NCBI GenBank assembly: GCA_003641555.1
Contig: QNAT01000050.1
Coordinates: 1 to 7,528, forward strand
From: Thermotoga sp.
Lineage (GTDB): Bacteria; Thermotogota; Thermotogae; B3-G13
Reading direction: 5' to 3'
Length of the DNA: 7,528 bases
The first letter of the stretch is position 1. Every line of letters starts with the position of its first letter. Below are positions 1 to 5,959 of the stretch, one piece after another. A program made the position numbers and the translations under genes. Below the pieces are notes generated by a model. That model was not told the DNA's origin. It saw only the letters and a list, made by a program, of their open reading frames with translations, and made no database searches.

Positions 1-1
1 A

Positions 2-394
2 GAAGATGAGCGTAATATACTGGCGCGTTATAAACTGGCTGCGCTTTACAGGGAGATCGGTGACGAAAAGAGAGCCAAAGAGTACGAAAACGAGATCCTG
101 TACCTAAAGCCTTATTACAACAACGATGTAGAAGTATGGGCAAAGATACAGTTTAAGTATGGAAAGTGCAAAGAAACCGAGGATGTGCTTCTGGATTATA
201 TCAAACGTTATCCCCTCGATGCACATCTAAAGTTGCTTTTGATAGTACCTTACGTTAAAGCAGGAAAATATAAAGAGGCGAATAAGATACTGGATGAATT
301 CAGGTCATCTAAAGTATGGTACTATTATGGTAAAAGGGAGCTTTTCAACGAATTCTTAACCGACAAAGAGAGGCAATCTCTTAATTTGTCATGA
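2..394 (+). CDS. C-terminal part of a TPR-like helical-repeat protein (5' end outside window)
   Basis: This frame is open from the window edge to a TGA at 392-394, giving 130 residues of a protein whose start is not visible. The visible part is almost all amphipathic helix. Two segments have tetratricopeptide-like spacing: residues about 8-38 (Ala-Ala-Leu-Tyr, then Gly-Asp-Glu-Lys-Arg-Ala) and about 74-101 (Tyr-Val-Lys-Ala-Gly-Lys-Tyr-Lys-Glu-Ala). TPR repeats normally scaffold protein-protein contacts and have no catalytic role. No signal peptide or membrane segment is visible in this part. The last four bases overlap the start of the prepilin peptidase (ATGA), so the two are probably translationally coupled. 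A role in pilus or secretion assembly is possible from this neighbour but is not shown. It could equally be a TPR domain at the end of a larger membrane or glycosyltransferase protein. An ATG is not needed at 185; the frame continues upstream. Confidence 0.7.
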   Translation, partial: EDERNILARYKLAALYREIGDEKRAKEYENEILYLKPYYNNDVEVWAKIQFKYGKCKETEDVLLDYIKRYPLDAHLKLLLIVPYVKAGKYKEANKILDEFRSSKVWYYYGKRELFNEFLTDKERQSLNLS

Positions 395-1152
395 AATATT
401 TAATAACATCATATATTTTCATTATTGGGCTCGCGATAGGCTCTTTTCTGAACGTGTGTATATACAGAATTCCCAGAGGTATATCCCTTTATACTCCTCG
501 TTATTCCTTCTGTCCTATTTGCAAAAAAAGAATAAATTGGTATGATAACATTCCCCTTATAAGTTACCTCATTCTTCGTGGTAAATGTAGATCTTGTGGT
601 GCCCCGATATCCATACGATATCCCATCGTTGAGGTATCAACTGCCGTTTCGTTCATCTTACTTTACATCGAAAATGGTATCGATTTATACTTTTTTATAA
701 GTGCCATAATATTTTCTTTATTGCTCTGTATAATTTTCATAGATACCGAGACGATGTTGATCCCTGATCTTCTATCTATACCGATAGGAATAGTCTCCTG
801 TATCTATCTTTTAACGTTATCGGATATGGCTATCGTAAATAGATTGATCACTGCTGCCGTTATATTTGCTATATTCTATTCGGTATCCAAAATTGTGAAG
901 GGCAGCATAGGTTATGGCGATATTAAATTACTGACTTTCCTTTCGTTGTTATTAGGGACTGTGAACACCTTCTTCATGATATTTATAGCCTCCCTACTGG
1001 GTAGCGTATTTGGCATCGTATGGGGTAAAAGACGAGAAGGCTTGAAGACAAAGGTGCCTTTTGGCCCATTCATTGGCATGGGTGCATTGATCATGATGAT
1101 CTATGGTAGAGAAATGAGATTCATTTATCAGTTAGTATTGGGTAATAAGTAA
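391..1152 (+). CDS. pilD: Type IV prepilin peptidase / N-methyltransferase (A24 family)
   Basis: A 253-residue integral membrane aspartic protease that cleaves the leader of type IV prepilins or type II secretion pseudopilins, and usually N-methylates the new N-terminus. The N-terminal part has the family signature Gly-Ser-Phe-Leu-Asn-Val-Cys-Ile-Tyr-Arg-Ile-Pro-Arg-Gly (17-30). The cytoplasmic loop keeps both zinc-type cysteine pairs, CPIC (Cys41, Cys44) and CRSC (Cys66, Cys69), so this is the full bifunctional form. Catalytic aspartates are Asp118 (FIDTET) and Asp177 in the GxGD motif GYGDIK (174-179). The conserved PFGPF motif is at 223-227. Hydrophobic stretches cover roughly 3-20, 84-116, 127-168 and 180-212, as expected for a multi-pass protein, and the length is normal. 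The start overlaps the upstream stop as ATGA and has no clear Shine-Dalgarno, which suggests coupled translation. No pilin or secretin gene lies in the window, so pilus versus secretion or competence use is undecided. Confidence 0.95.
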   Translation: MKYLITSYIFIIGLAIGSFLNVCIYRIPRGISLYTPRYSFCPICKKRINWYDNIPLISYLILRGKCRSCGAPISIRYPIVEVSTAVSFILLYIENGIDLYFFISAIIFSLLLCIIFIDTETMLIPDLLSIPIGIVSCIYLLTLSDMAIVNRLITAAVIFAIFYSVSKIVKGSIGYGDIKLLTFLSLLLGTVNTFFMIFIASLLGSVFGIVWGKRREGLKTKVPFGPFIGMGALIMMIYGREMRFIYQLVLGNK

Positions 1153-1154
1153 TG

Positions 1155-1160
1155 TATAAT
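1155..1160 (+). promoter_or_regulatory. Possible -10 box ahead of murJ
   Basis: A perfect TATAAT lies just after the prepilin peptidase stop. Seventeen bases upstream is only a poor -35 (TTAGTA at 1132-1137, three of six matches). A transcript would begin near the murJ ribosome binding site, leaving a leader of only about a dozen bases. It could be an internal promoter for murJ, but a chance AT-rich match is about equally likely. Confidence 0.3.
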
Positions 1161-1166
1161 CAAATT

Positions 1167-1172
1167 AAGGAG
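1167..1172 (+). promoter_or_regulatory. Ribosome binding site fixing the TTG start of murJ
   Basis: AAGGAG lies seven bases before TTG at 1180. No ATG or GTG in the same frame has a comparable site, and the protein from this TTG starts where MurJ proteins normally start. This settles the unusual start codon. Confidence 0.85.
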
Positions 1173-1179
1173 TCCTCAA

Positions 1180-2724
1180 TTGAGTTTAAAGACCAGAATA
1201 TATAGATTACTACGTAGCACTCAATCGGTATCCCAGGCGGTAGTGGTCCTAACTGCCTTTACTTTCCTGAGCAAAGTGTTGGGTTTCGTAAGAGATGTTT
1301 TCGTGGCGATGTTTTATGGTACGAGTGCAAACTTAGATGCCTTCATCGCTTCACAAACACCTCCAGGATTGATATCAGGTATCTTTGCTGGCTCTCTTGC
1401 CACCATTTTCATCCCTTTATTCATCAGGTATAGAGAAGAAAAAGACGAAGAATATGCTCGTAAATATGCAACAACGATGGTGTATGCGATAGCGATAATA
1501 TTGTCGATATTTTCCATACTCGTTGCTATATTCGCACATCAGGTTATGCGGATATTCGTACCCGGTTTTTCGGAAAAGGAACTGGCTAAGGCAGCATTCT
1601 TTTTGAGAATAATATCAGTAACCGCAGTATTCAATGGTATGATAACCCTTTTCAATGGCATCCTTCAGGCAAAAAAGCGATTTCTCGCATATTCTGCAAT
1701 GAGTCTATCATCCAATATAATTGTCATCACTGCTCTTGTAATGTTGAATAAATCCCTTGGTATAATGGCGTATGTCACAGGATATGTTGTTGGTCTTGGT
1801 AGTATAACTGCGGGACTCATGTTGATGTCGAGAAGGTATGTAAAGCCTAAAAATATAGATTGGCATCATCCGGGTGTACACGAATCTCTTCTTCTCATAC
1901 TACCATTGATGATAAGTAGTACGGTAGCTCTAATAAACGTAACGATAGATAGGATATTCGCATCTGGCCTGCCAACGGGAAGTATATCTGCACTGAATTA
2001 TGCAGTAAGAGTGAGAAGCATTCCCATTTCTCTTTTTGGGGCATCCGTATACAATGCGGTGTATCCAGCTATAGCAACAGCAGTAGCAAAGGAAAATTAC
2101 AATTCTCTTTCCAATACCGTGAGGAGAGCAATTTCGCTACTTGCATTTGTAATGATTCCTATTACCCTGAGTTTGATACCATTTTCATCCTGGGTAGTAA
2201 GAGTATTATTCCAGAGAGGAGCGTTCACAGCACATTCCACTGCGATGACTTCTTCTGCTGTTATATTCTATGCGGTGGGTATGTTTTTCGCAACGGTTAA
2301 TGTTATCCTGGTCAGGATATACTATTCGATGAAAGATACAAAACATCCTGTGATATATGCAGTTATCGCGATAAGCGGGAATATCCTGTTCAACTTCTTG
2401 CTCGTGAAATCGATGAAACACAATGGACTCGCTTTATCCACATCTATAAATGCAATGATATTTTTCACTCTTGCATATCTGGGATTAAGAAAAAAAGGAA
2501 TAAAATTGAATCTAATAGATGTAAAATACGTTTCCCTTACCTTACTGGCATCGGTTATAACCTTGATCTCGATATACGCGGTGAGATATTATTTCGGTAA
2601 TGGTATGTTGTTAACTACATTTGAAGTGCTGGGCGCAGTAGGTGTATATCTGGTTATATCAGAGATATTCGGTACATTTAAGTTGAAGGCTGTGATAGCC
2701 AGGATACGGCGGGAAAAACCCTGA
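1180..2724 (+). CDS. murJ: Lipid II flippase MurJ (MviN family, MOP superfamily), variant without the Arg pair
   Basis: A 514-residue polytopic inner-membrane protein of normal MurJ length, whose family flips the peptidoglycan precursor lipid II to the outer face of the membrane. The N-terminal signature LGFVRDVFVA (34-43) is followed by Tyr46-Gly47 and Asp53-Ala-Phe, matching the family pattern GF.RD...A..FG....TDAF. The central MurJ segment NVTIDRIFASGLP (253-265) and Ala-Leu-Asn-Tyr-Ala with Arg277 and Pro282 (271-282) is well conserved, as is LFQRGAF (343-349). Hydrophobic helices run throughout, in line with 14 membrane segments. Two differences from the proteobacterial type are visible: Lys32 replaces the usual Arg before VLGF, and the loop normally LLRRxFAEG reads LISGIFAGS (64-72), so the double arginine is absent. 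Other bacterial lineages also lack this pair as far as I recall, so function is still likely. A MurJ-like exporter of another polyprenyl-linked substrate is the alternative. The start is TTG, 27 bp after the prepilin peptidase. Confidence 0.92.
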   Translation: MSLKTRIYRLLRSTQSVSQAVVVLTAFTFLSKVLGFVRDVFVAMFYGTSANLDAFIASQTPPGLISGIFAGSLATIFIPLFIRYREEKDEEYARKYATTMVYAIAIILSIFSILVAIFAHQVMRIFVPGFSEKELAKAAFFLRIISVTAVFNGMITLFNGILQAKKRFLAYSAMSLSSNIIVITALVMLNKSLGIMAYVTGYVVGLGSITAGLMLMSRRYVKPKNIDWHHPGVHESLLLILPLMISSTVALINVTIDRIFASGLPTGSISALNYAVRVRSIPISLFGASVYNAVYPAIATAVAKENYNSLSNTVRRAISLLAFVMIPITLSLIPFSSWVVRVLFQRGAFTAHSTAMTSSAVIFYAVGMFFATVNVILVRIYYSMKDTKHPVIYAVIAISGNILFNFLLVKSMKHNGLALSTSINAMIFFTLAYLGLRKKGIKLNLIDVKYVSLTLLASVITLISIYAVRYYFGNGMLLTTFEVLGAVGVYLVISEIFGTFKLKAVIARIRREKP

Positions 2725-2746
2725 CCCCACCATACAGTGAAATGAG

Positions 2747-2752
2747 TATAAT
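2747..2752 (+). promoter_or_regulatory. Possible upstream -10 box for the por operon
   Basis: A perfect TATAAT lies in the gap after murJ, 135 bases before porG. The bases at the expected -35 distance (2724-2729) are C-rich and do not resemble TTGACA, so only the -10 supports it. It may be one of two tandem promoters with the box at 2789. Confidence 0.3.
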
Positions 2753-2788
2753 TTGTGGGTGGTTAGTTATTATGAGTTAAAAATAGTG

Positions 2789-2794
2789 TATAAT
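2789..2794 (+). promoter_or_regulatory. Probable -10 box of the por operon promoter
   Basis: A second perfect TATAAT, in the context GTGTATAATTATGG. The -35 is weak; TTATTA (2767-2772) at 16 bases matches three of six positions. Transcription would start near 2801 and give a leader of about 80 bases that contains all the paired segments described for 2801-2885. The gap to the unrelated murJ and the break in function make a promoter here likely. The choice between this box and 2747 is uncertain. Confidence 0.45.
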
Positions 2795-2800
2795 TATGGA

Positions 2801-2885
2801 GATCAGTTGTCAACAAAAATTGGGAAGGACATCGAGTTTTGAAAGGAGGTGTGAATCCCCAATTATCGCCGGGGAGAGAAATTGG
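2801..2885 (+). promoter_or_regulatory. Candidate structured mRNA leader of the por operon
   Basis: One segment, CCCCAATT at 2857-2864, has three alternative partners. Upstream, AATTGGG (2818-2824) pairs with CCCAATT (2858-2864), seven base pairs. Downstream, TCCCC (2856-2860) pairs with GGGGA (2871-2875), which covers the only purine-rich site next to the porG start. Further downstream, AATTGG (2880-2885), which includes the TTG start codon, pairs with CCAATT (2859-2864). A strong SD-like AAAGGAGGT (2842-2850) lies in the loop of the first helix but is 31 bases from the TTG. The pairings are read directly from the sequence; a regulatory switch is inference. The helices are short and I recognise no known riboswitch class. 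Confidence 0.35.
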
Positions 2886-3454
2886 AAAAGAAAATACTGG
2901 AGATCAGATGGCATGGCCGTGGTGGTCAGGGAGCCAAAAGTGCTGCTCAGATCGTGGCAGAGGCATCGTTAGGAGCGGGAAAGTTCATACAGGCTTTCCC
3001 GGAATATGGTGCAGAACGTGCAGGAGCACCGATGAGGGCATTCACGAGGATAAGTAGCAATAAGATCACAATACACTCTGCTATAGAACATCCAGATGTA
3101 GTGGTTGTAATCGATCCGACCTTGCTCTCAGAAAATATCTTAGAAGGTATGAAAGAAGACAGCATTTTACTGGTTAACGCTGTTCTTCCTCCAGAAGAAG
3201 TCAAGAACAAGGTTGGCTTTAAAGGTAAGGTGTGCACTGTAAAAGCCACTGACATCGCCCTTGAGGTGATAAAAGAAGGTAGACCGAATACACCGATCCT
3301 GGGTGCTCTGGCAAAGATAGTCGATGAAATATCTCTCGAAGACCTGAAGAAAAACTTCAAGAATATGTTTGAAAAAAAGATAGGAACACAAAGAGTAGAT
3401 GCCAACATAAAGGCGATGCAGAAAGGCTATGAGGAGGTGCGGGTAAGTGGCTAA
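2882..3454 (+). CDS. porG: Pyruvate:ferredoxin oxidoreductase, gamma subunit
   Basis: The 190-residue gamma subunit of the four-subunit pyruvate synthase, the cytoplasmic enzyme that converts pyruvate plus CoA to acetyl-CoA and CO2 and reduces ferredoxin. In this family the gamma domain helps form the CoA-proximal part of the complex. The N-terminal signature EIRWHGRGGQGAKSAA begins at residue 7. Next come FPEYGAERAGAPMRAF (about 38-53), DVVVVIDPTLL (72-82) and the ILLVNAV strand, all typical of the pyruvate type rather than the 2-oxoglutarate or indolepyruvate types. The length is normal. The chosen TTG start at 2882 has only a modest site (GGGGAG, 2871-2876). A stop in this frame at 2852-2854 rules out a longer ATG, GTG or TTG start. 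The reading frame overlaps porD by eight bases. From memory it closely resembles Thermotoga PorG, including the NTPILGAL stretch near residue 139. Confidence 0.93.
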   Translation: MEKKILEIRWHGRGGQGAKSAAQIVAEASLGAGKFIQAFPEYGAERAGAPMRAFTRISSNKITIHSAIEHPDVVVVIDPTLLSENILEGMKEDSILLVNAVLPPEEVKNKVGFKGKVCTVKATDIALEVIKEGRPNTPILGALAKIVDEISLEDLKKNFKNMFEKKIGTQRVDANIKAMQKGYEEVRVSG

Positions 3455-3737
3455 ACTTAAGACATGGAAAGAAATTCCAATAGGTGGATTAACGGAAGCC
3501 GGTTCATCAGCACGTTTTCTCACAGGGAGTTGGCGTGTTGAAAGACCGATATTTGATAAGGAAAAATGTATAAACTGCATGCTGTGTTGGGTGGTATGCC
3601 CCGATATGTCTATAGTTGTGAAAGATGGCAAAGTTACTGGAATGGATCTCGATTACTGTAAAGGTTGTGGCGCCTGTGCATCTATATGTCCGGTTAAAGC
3701 CATAACCATGGAACCAGAAACGAAGTTTCAGAAGTAA
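3447..3737 (+). CDS. porD: Pyruvate:ferredoxin oxidoreductase, delta subunit (2x[4Fe-4S] ferredoxin-like)
   Basis: A 96-residue ferredoxin-type subunit that carries electrons from the thiamine site of the enzyme to external ferredoxin. It has two complete cluster motifs: CINCMLCWVVCP with Cys41, 44, 47 and 51, and CKGCGACASICP with Cys71, 74, 77 and 81. The N-terminal extension LKTWKEIPIGG (4-14) followed by TGSWRVERPIFDKEKC (26-41) is the usual PorD leader and separates it from plain ferredoxins. The start is GTG at 3447, eight bases inside porG, with GGAGG at 3433-3437 placed nine bases upstream. The overlap implies coupled translation and equal amounts of the two subunits. All eight ligands are present, so both clusters should form. 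The length is normal for the family. Confidence 0.95.
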   Translation: MAKLKTWKEIPIGGLTEAGSSARFLTGSWRVERPIFDKEKCINCMLCWVVCPDMSIVVKDGKVTGMDLDYCKGCGACASICPVKAITMEPETKFQK

Positions 3738-3742
3738 GGGGG
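3736..3742 (+). promoter_or_regulatory. Ribosome binding site that favours the second ATG of porA
   Basis: AAGGGGG overlaps the porD stop codon. It lies one base before ATG 3744, too close for normal initiation, but seven bases before the in-frame ATG 3750. It therefore supports 3750 as the real start. Confidence 0.65.
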
Positions 3743-3749
3743 TATGAAA

Positions 3750-4925
3750 ATGATAGCTGAAAAAACATTAGTTGCTATAACTGGTGCTATGGCATCGGCT
3801 CATGCCATGAGACAGATAAATCCTGATGTGGTTGCCGCATATCCAATAACACCTCAAACGCCTATAATGATGAATTTCGCTCAATTTGTTGCGGATGGAT
3901 TGGCAGATACAGAAGTAGTTACAGTTGAGAGTGAACACAGTGCGATGAGTGCATGTGTGGGTGCTGCTGCTGCGGGAGCACGTGTTATGACTGCAACCGC
4001 CGCCAACGGTTTAGCCTTAATGCATGAAATAGTCTATATAGCAGCGTCTACACGCCTGCCGATGGTAATGTCAATTGTCAACAGGGCTTTGAGTGGACCT
4101 ATAAATATCCATTGCGATCACAGTGATACCATGGCAGAAAGAGATTCGGGATGGATACAGATCTTCTGTGAGAACGCTCAAGAAGTTTATGAAAGTACAA
4201 TACTCGCTATGAAATGGGCGGAAAATGAGAAAGTGCTTCTTCCTGTTATGGTTAACCAGGATGGTTTTATCATATCACATTCTGTCGAAAATGTAGAGAT
4301 ATTACCAGACGATGTGGTGAAGGAATTCGTGGGAGAGCATGTTCCACATGAGCCTCTTTTAGATGTAGAACATCCGATAACTTATGGGCCTCTCGATCTT
4401 TATGATTATTACTTCGAACACAAGAGGCAGCAAATGGAAGCGATGAAAGAAGCGGAAAAGGAGTTCCCGAAGATCGCCGCAAAGTTATCGGCTATAACAG
4501 GAAACGAATACGACTTCATCGAATCCTATAAACTCGATGATGCCGAGTATGTGATAGTTACACTCGGCTCATCTGCAGGGACAGTTAAGTACGTTGTAGA
4601 TGAAATGAGAGAAACAGGGAAAAAGGTTGGTTTGTTGAAGATCAGGGTATTCAGACCATTTCCGGGTAAAAGGATAGCAGAAGCCCTCAATGGTAAGAAG
4701 GCAGTAGCAGTTCTGGATAGATCGGCATCTTTTGGTGCAGAGGCACCTATCTATGCCGAAGTAAAATCGGCATTGTATACCATAAAAGAAAGACCGATCC
4801 TCCAATCCTATGTCTATGGATTGGGTGGTCGTGATTTCACCCCTGATCATGCCAAAACGGCATTCGATCGCCTGATGAAGGGTGAATTCTTCGAAGGCGA
4901 AGGCTATCTTGGTCTAAGAGACTAA
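3750..4925 (+). CDS. porA: Pyruvate:ferredoxin oxidoreductase, alpha subunit
   Basis: The 391-residue alpha subunit, which with PorB forms the thiamine diphosphate active site. It has the pyrimidine-binding POR N domain (about 10-240) and the transketolase C-like domain II (about 265-365). Pyruvate-type motifs are YPITPQT (31-37), VESEHSAM (59-66), TATAANGLALMHE (82-94) and NRALSGPINIHCDHSD (111-126). The Thr of YPIT and the Arg of NRALSG are the positions that contact pyruvate in characterised enzymes. The Glu in VESEH fits the cofactor-activating glutamate. Domain II shows VTLGSSAGTVKYVVDE (270-285), and the C-terminal part has YVYGLGGRD (354-362). I start at ATG 3750 because of the ribosome site spacing; ATG 3744 would add Met-Lys. 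Length and sequence match the pyruvate type closely, so 2-oxoisovalerate or 2-oxoglutarate enzymes are unlikely. Confidence 0.94.
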   Translation: MIAEKTLVAITGAMASAHAMRQINPDVVAAYPITPQTPIMMNFAQFVADGLADTEVVTVESEHSAMSACVGAAAAGARVMTATAANGLALMHEIVYIAASTRLPMVMSIVNRALSGPINIHCDHSDTMAERDSGWIQIFCENAQEVYESTILAMKWAENEKVLLPVMVNQDGFIISHSVENVEILPDDVVKEFVGEHVPHEPLLDVEHPITYGPLDLYDYYFEHKRQQMEAMKEAEKEFPKIAAKLSAITGNEYDFIESYKLDDAEYVIVTLGSSAGTVKYVVDEMRETGKKVGLLKIRVFRPFPGKRIAEALNGKKAVAVLDRSASFGAEAPIYAEVKSALYTIKERPILQSYVYGLGGRDFTPDHAKTAFDRLMKGEFFEGEGYLGLRD

Positions 4926-4940
4926 GAAGAAGGTGAGAAT

Positions 4941-5879
4941 ATGGCATTCATGTTAAAAGATATGGTGAAAAAGGAATGGAGACTCGCAAGTGGACACAGA
5001 TTATGTCCAGGTTGTCCCGCCCCTACACTCGTTAAACTGGCTTTAATGGCAATTGATTACGATGTGGTGGTAGCGAATGCAACCGGATGTCTTGAGGTTT
5101 CTACCACTATATATCCTTACAGCGCCTGGAAGGTTCCATGGATACATAACGCATTTGAAAATGCAGCAGCCACTATATCCGGAGTGGAAGCAGCATACAA
5201 AGCGTTGAAAAAGAAAGGTAAGATCAACAGGGATATAAAATTCATTGCATTCGGTGGTGATGGTGGTACATATGATATAGGAATACAGGCATTATCTGGT
5301 GCCATAGAAAGAGGTCATGATTTTCTTTACATACTGTACGATAATGAAGGATATATGAACACGGGAAATCAGAGATCAGGGGCTACTCCTACCGGAGCGA
5401 ATACCACCACAGTCCCGGTTGGTAAAAAAAGTCTTGGCAAACTGCGGGTTAAAAAAAATATAACTGAGATAATTGCGGGTCATGGAAGGGTATACGTTGC
5501 CCAGGCGAGTATTTCTCATTGGCAGGATTTCATGAACAAGGTTAAGAAAGGCGTTGAATATGAAGGTCCTGCCTTTATAAACGCCCTTTCTCCTTGTGTC
5601 AGATTCTGGAGAGTGCGTTCCGATCAGGCAATGGAAGTGGCGAAGTTAGGTGTCGAGACGAATTATTGGCCTCTTTATGAAGTGGTGGATGGCGTGTACA
5701 AGATCAACTACAAACCGAGAAAGCCAAAGCCTCTTGAGGAGTTTCTGAAGATCCAGGGAAGATTCAGCCATCTCTTCAAGAGAGAAGGAGGTAAGGAGCT
5801 GATAGAAGAATCTCAAATGGAAGTGAATAGGCGCTGGGAAAGACTGTTGAAGTTAGAAGAGGCTACGAAGCAAAGTTAG
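4941..5879 (+). CDS. porB: Pyruvate:ferredoxin oxidoreductase, beta subunit (TPP and [4Fe-4S])
   Basis: The 312-residue beta subunit that binds thiamine diphosphate and the proximal iron-sulfur cluster. The N-terminal motif GHRLCPGCPAP gives Cys22 and Cys25; Cys50 (ATGCLEV) and Cys219 (LSPCVRFW) complete the four cluster ligands expected in this family. The pyrophosphate and magnesium motif starts at GDGGTYDIG (106-114) and ends at YDNEGYMNTGNQRSG (133-147), with Asn135 the usual metal ligand. GATPTGA (147-153) is also standard. The start ATG is preceded by AAGGTGAG at 4930-4937, and the gene follows porA after 15 bases. The C-terminal 60 residues are charged and helical, typical for PorB. 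It is the last gene of the operon, with a hairpin just downstream. All catalytic and cluster residues are present, so an active enzyme is expected. Confidence 0.95.
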   Translation: MAFMLKDMVKKEWRLASGHRLCPGCPAPTLVKLALMAIDYDVVVANATGCLEVSTTIYPYSAWKVPWIHNAFENAAATISGVEAAYKALKKKGKINRDIKFIAFGGDGGTYDIGIQALSGAIERGHDFLYILYDNEGYMNTGNQRSGATPTGANTTTVPVGKKSLGKLRVKKNITEIIAGHGRVYVAQASISHWQDFMNKVKKGVEYEGPAFINALSPCVRFWRVRSDQAMEVAKLGVETNYWPLYEVVDGVYKINYKPRKPKPLEEFLKIQGRFSHLFKREGGKELIEESQMEVNRRWERLLKLEEATKQS

Positions 5880-5887
5880 ATAATTTT

Positions 5888-5917
5888 AGATCGGATGAGG
5901 TTTTCCTCATCCGATCT
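5888..5917 (+). terminator. Perfect 13-bp hairpin closing the por operon (weak U-tract)
   Basis: AGATCGGATGAGG (5888-5900) pairs with CCTCATCCGATCT (5905-5917) across a TTTT loop, with no mismatches. It begins nine bases after the porB stop. The bases that follow on the + strand (TGTACTCC) are not a real U-tract, and the other strand has none either. It probably marks the 3' end of the por transcript, as a terminator or as a 3' stabilising structure left after processing. The stem is certain; its efficiency as an intrinsic terminator is not. Confidence 0.7.
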
Positions 5918-5959
5918 TGTACTCCGCAGTGTTTTACATGTTTTTGAAAAGGAGAAGAG

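Noticed and set aside
2726..2762. Possible terminator after murJ (CCACC pairing with GGTGG)
   Set aside because: The stem is only five pairs with a loop of about 26 bases and no T-run; it is too weak to call.
2848..2858. GGTGTGAATCC in the por leader, resembling part of a cobalamin riboswitch
   Set aside because: The B12 box and the flanking conserved core of that riboswitch are missing, and the leader is too short. The match is a fragment only.
2797..2907. Direct repeat TGGAGATCAG at 2797-2806 and 2898-2907
   Set aside because: Ten bases only; one copy is simply the conserved Leu-Glu-Ile-Arg codons of PorG, and flanking bases do not align, so chance is the better explanation.
2839..3057. 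A short + strand frame starting at TTG 2839 in the por leader, overlapping porG
   Set aside because: The strong SD-like motif lies inside its first codons rather than before them, and most of the frame is porG read out of phase, so it is a shadow.
2947..3408. A 153-codon open frame on the - strand opposite porG
   Set aside because: It lies wholly antisense to a clearly conserved gene, has no recognisable motif, and its Ser/Thr/Phe-rich content is typical of a shadow frame.
3167..3631. A 154-codon open frame on the - strand across the porG-porD junction
   Set aside because: It is antisense to two motif-rich genes and overlaps the other - strand frame; nothing in its translation resembles a known fold.
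3744..5879. The operon as a 2-oxoisovalerate or 2-oxoglutarate oxidoreductase
   Set aside because: The pyruvate-type motifs YPITPQT, NRALSGP and the four-subunit arrangement with a long PorA fit pyruvate much better.
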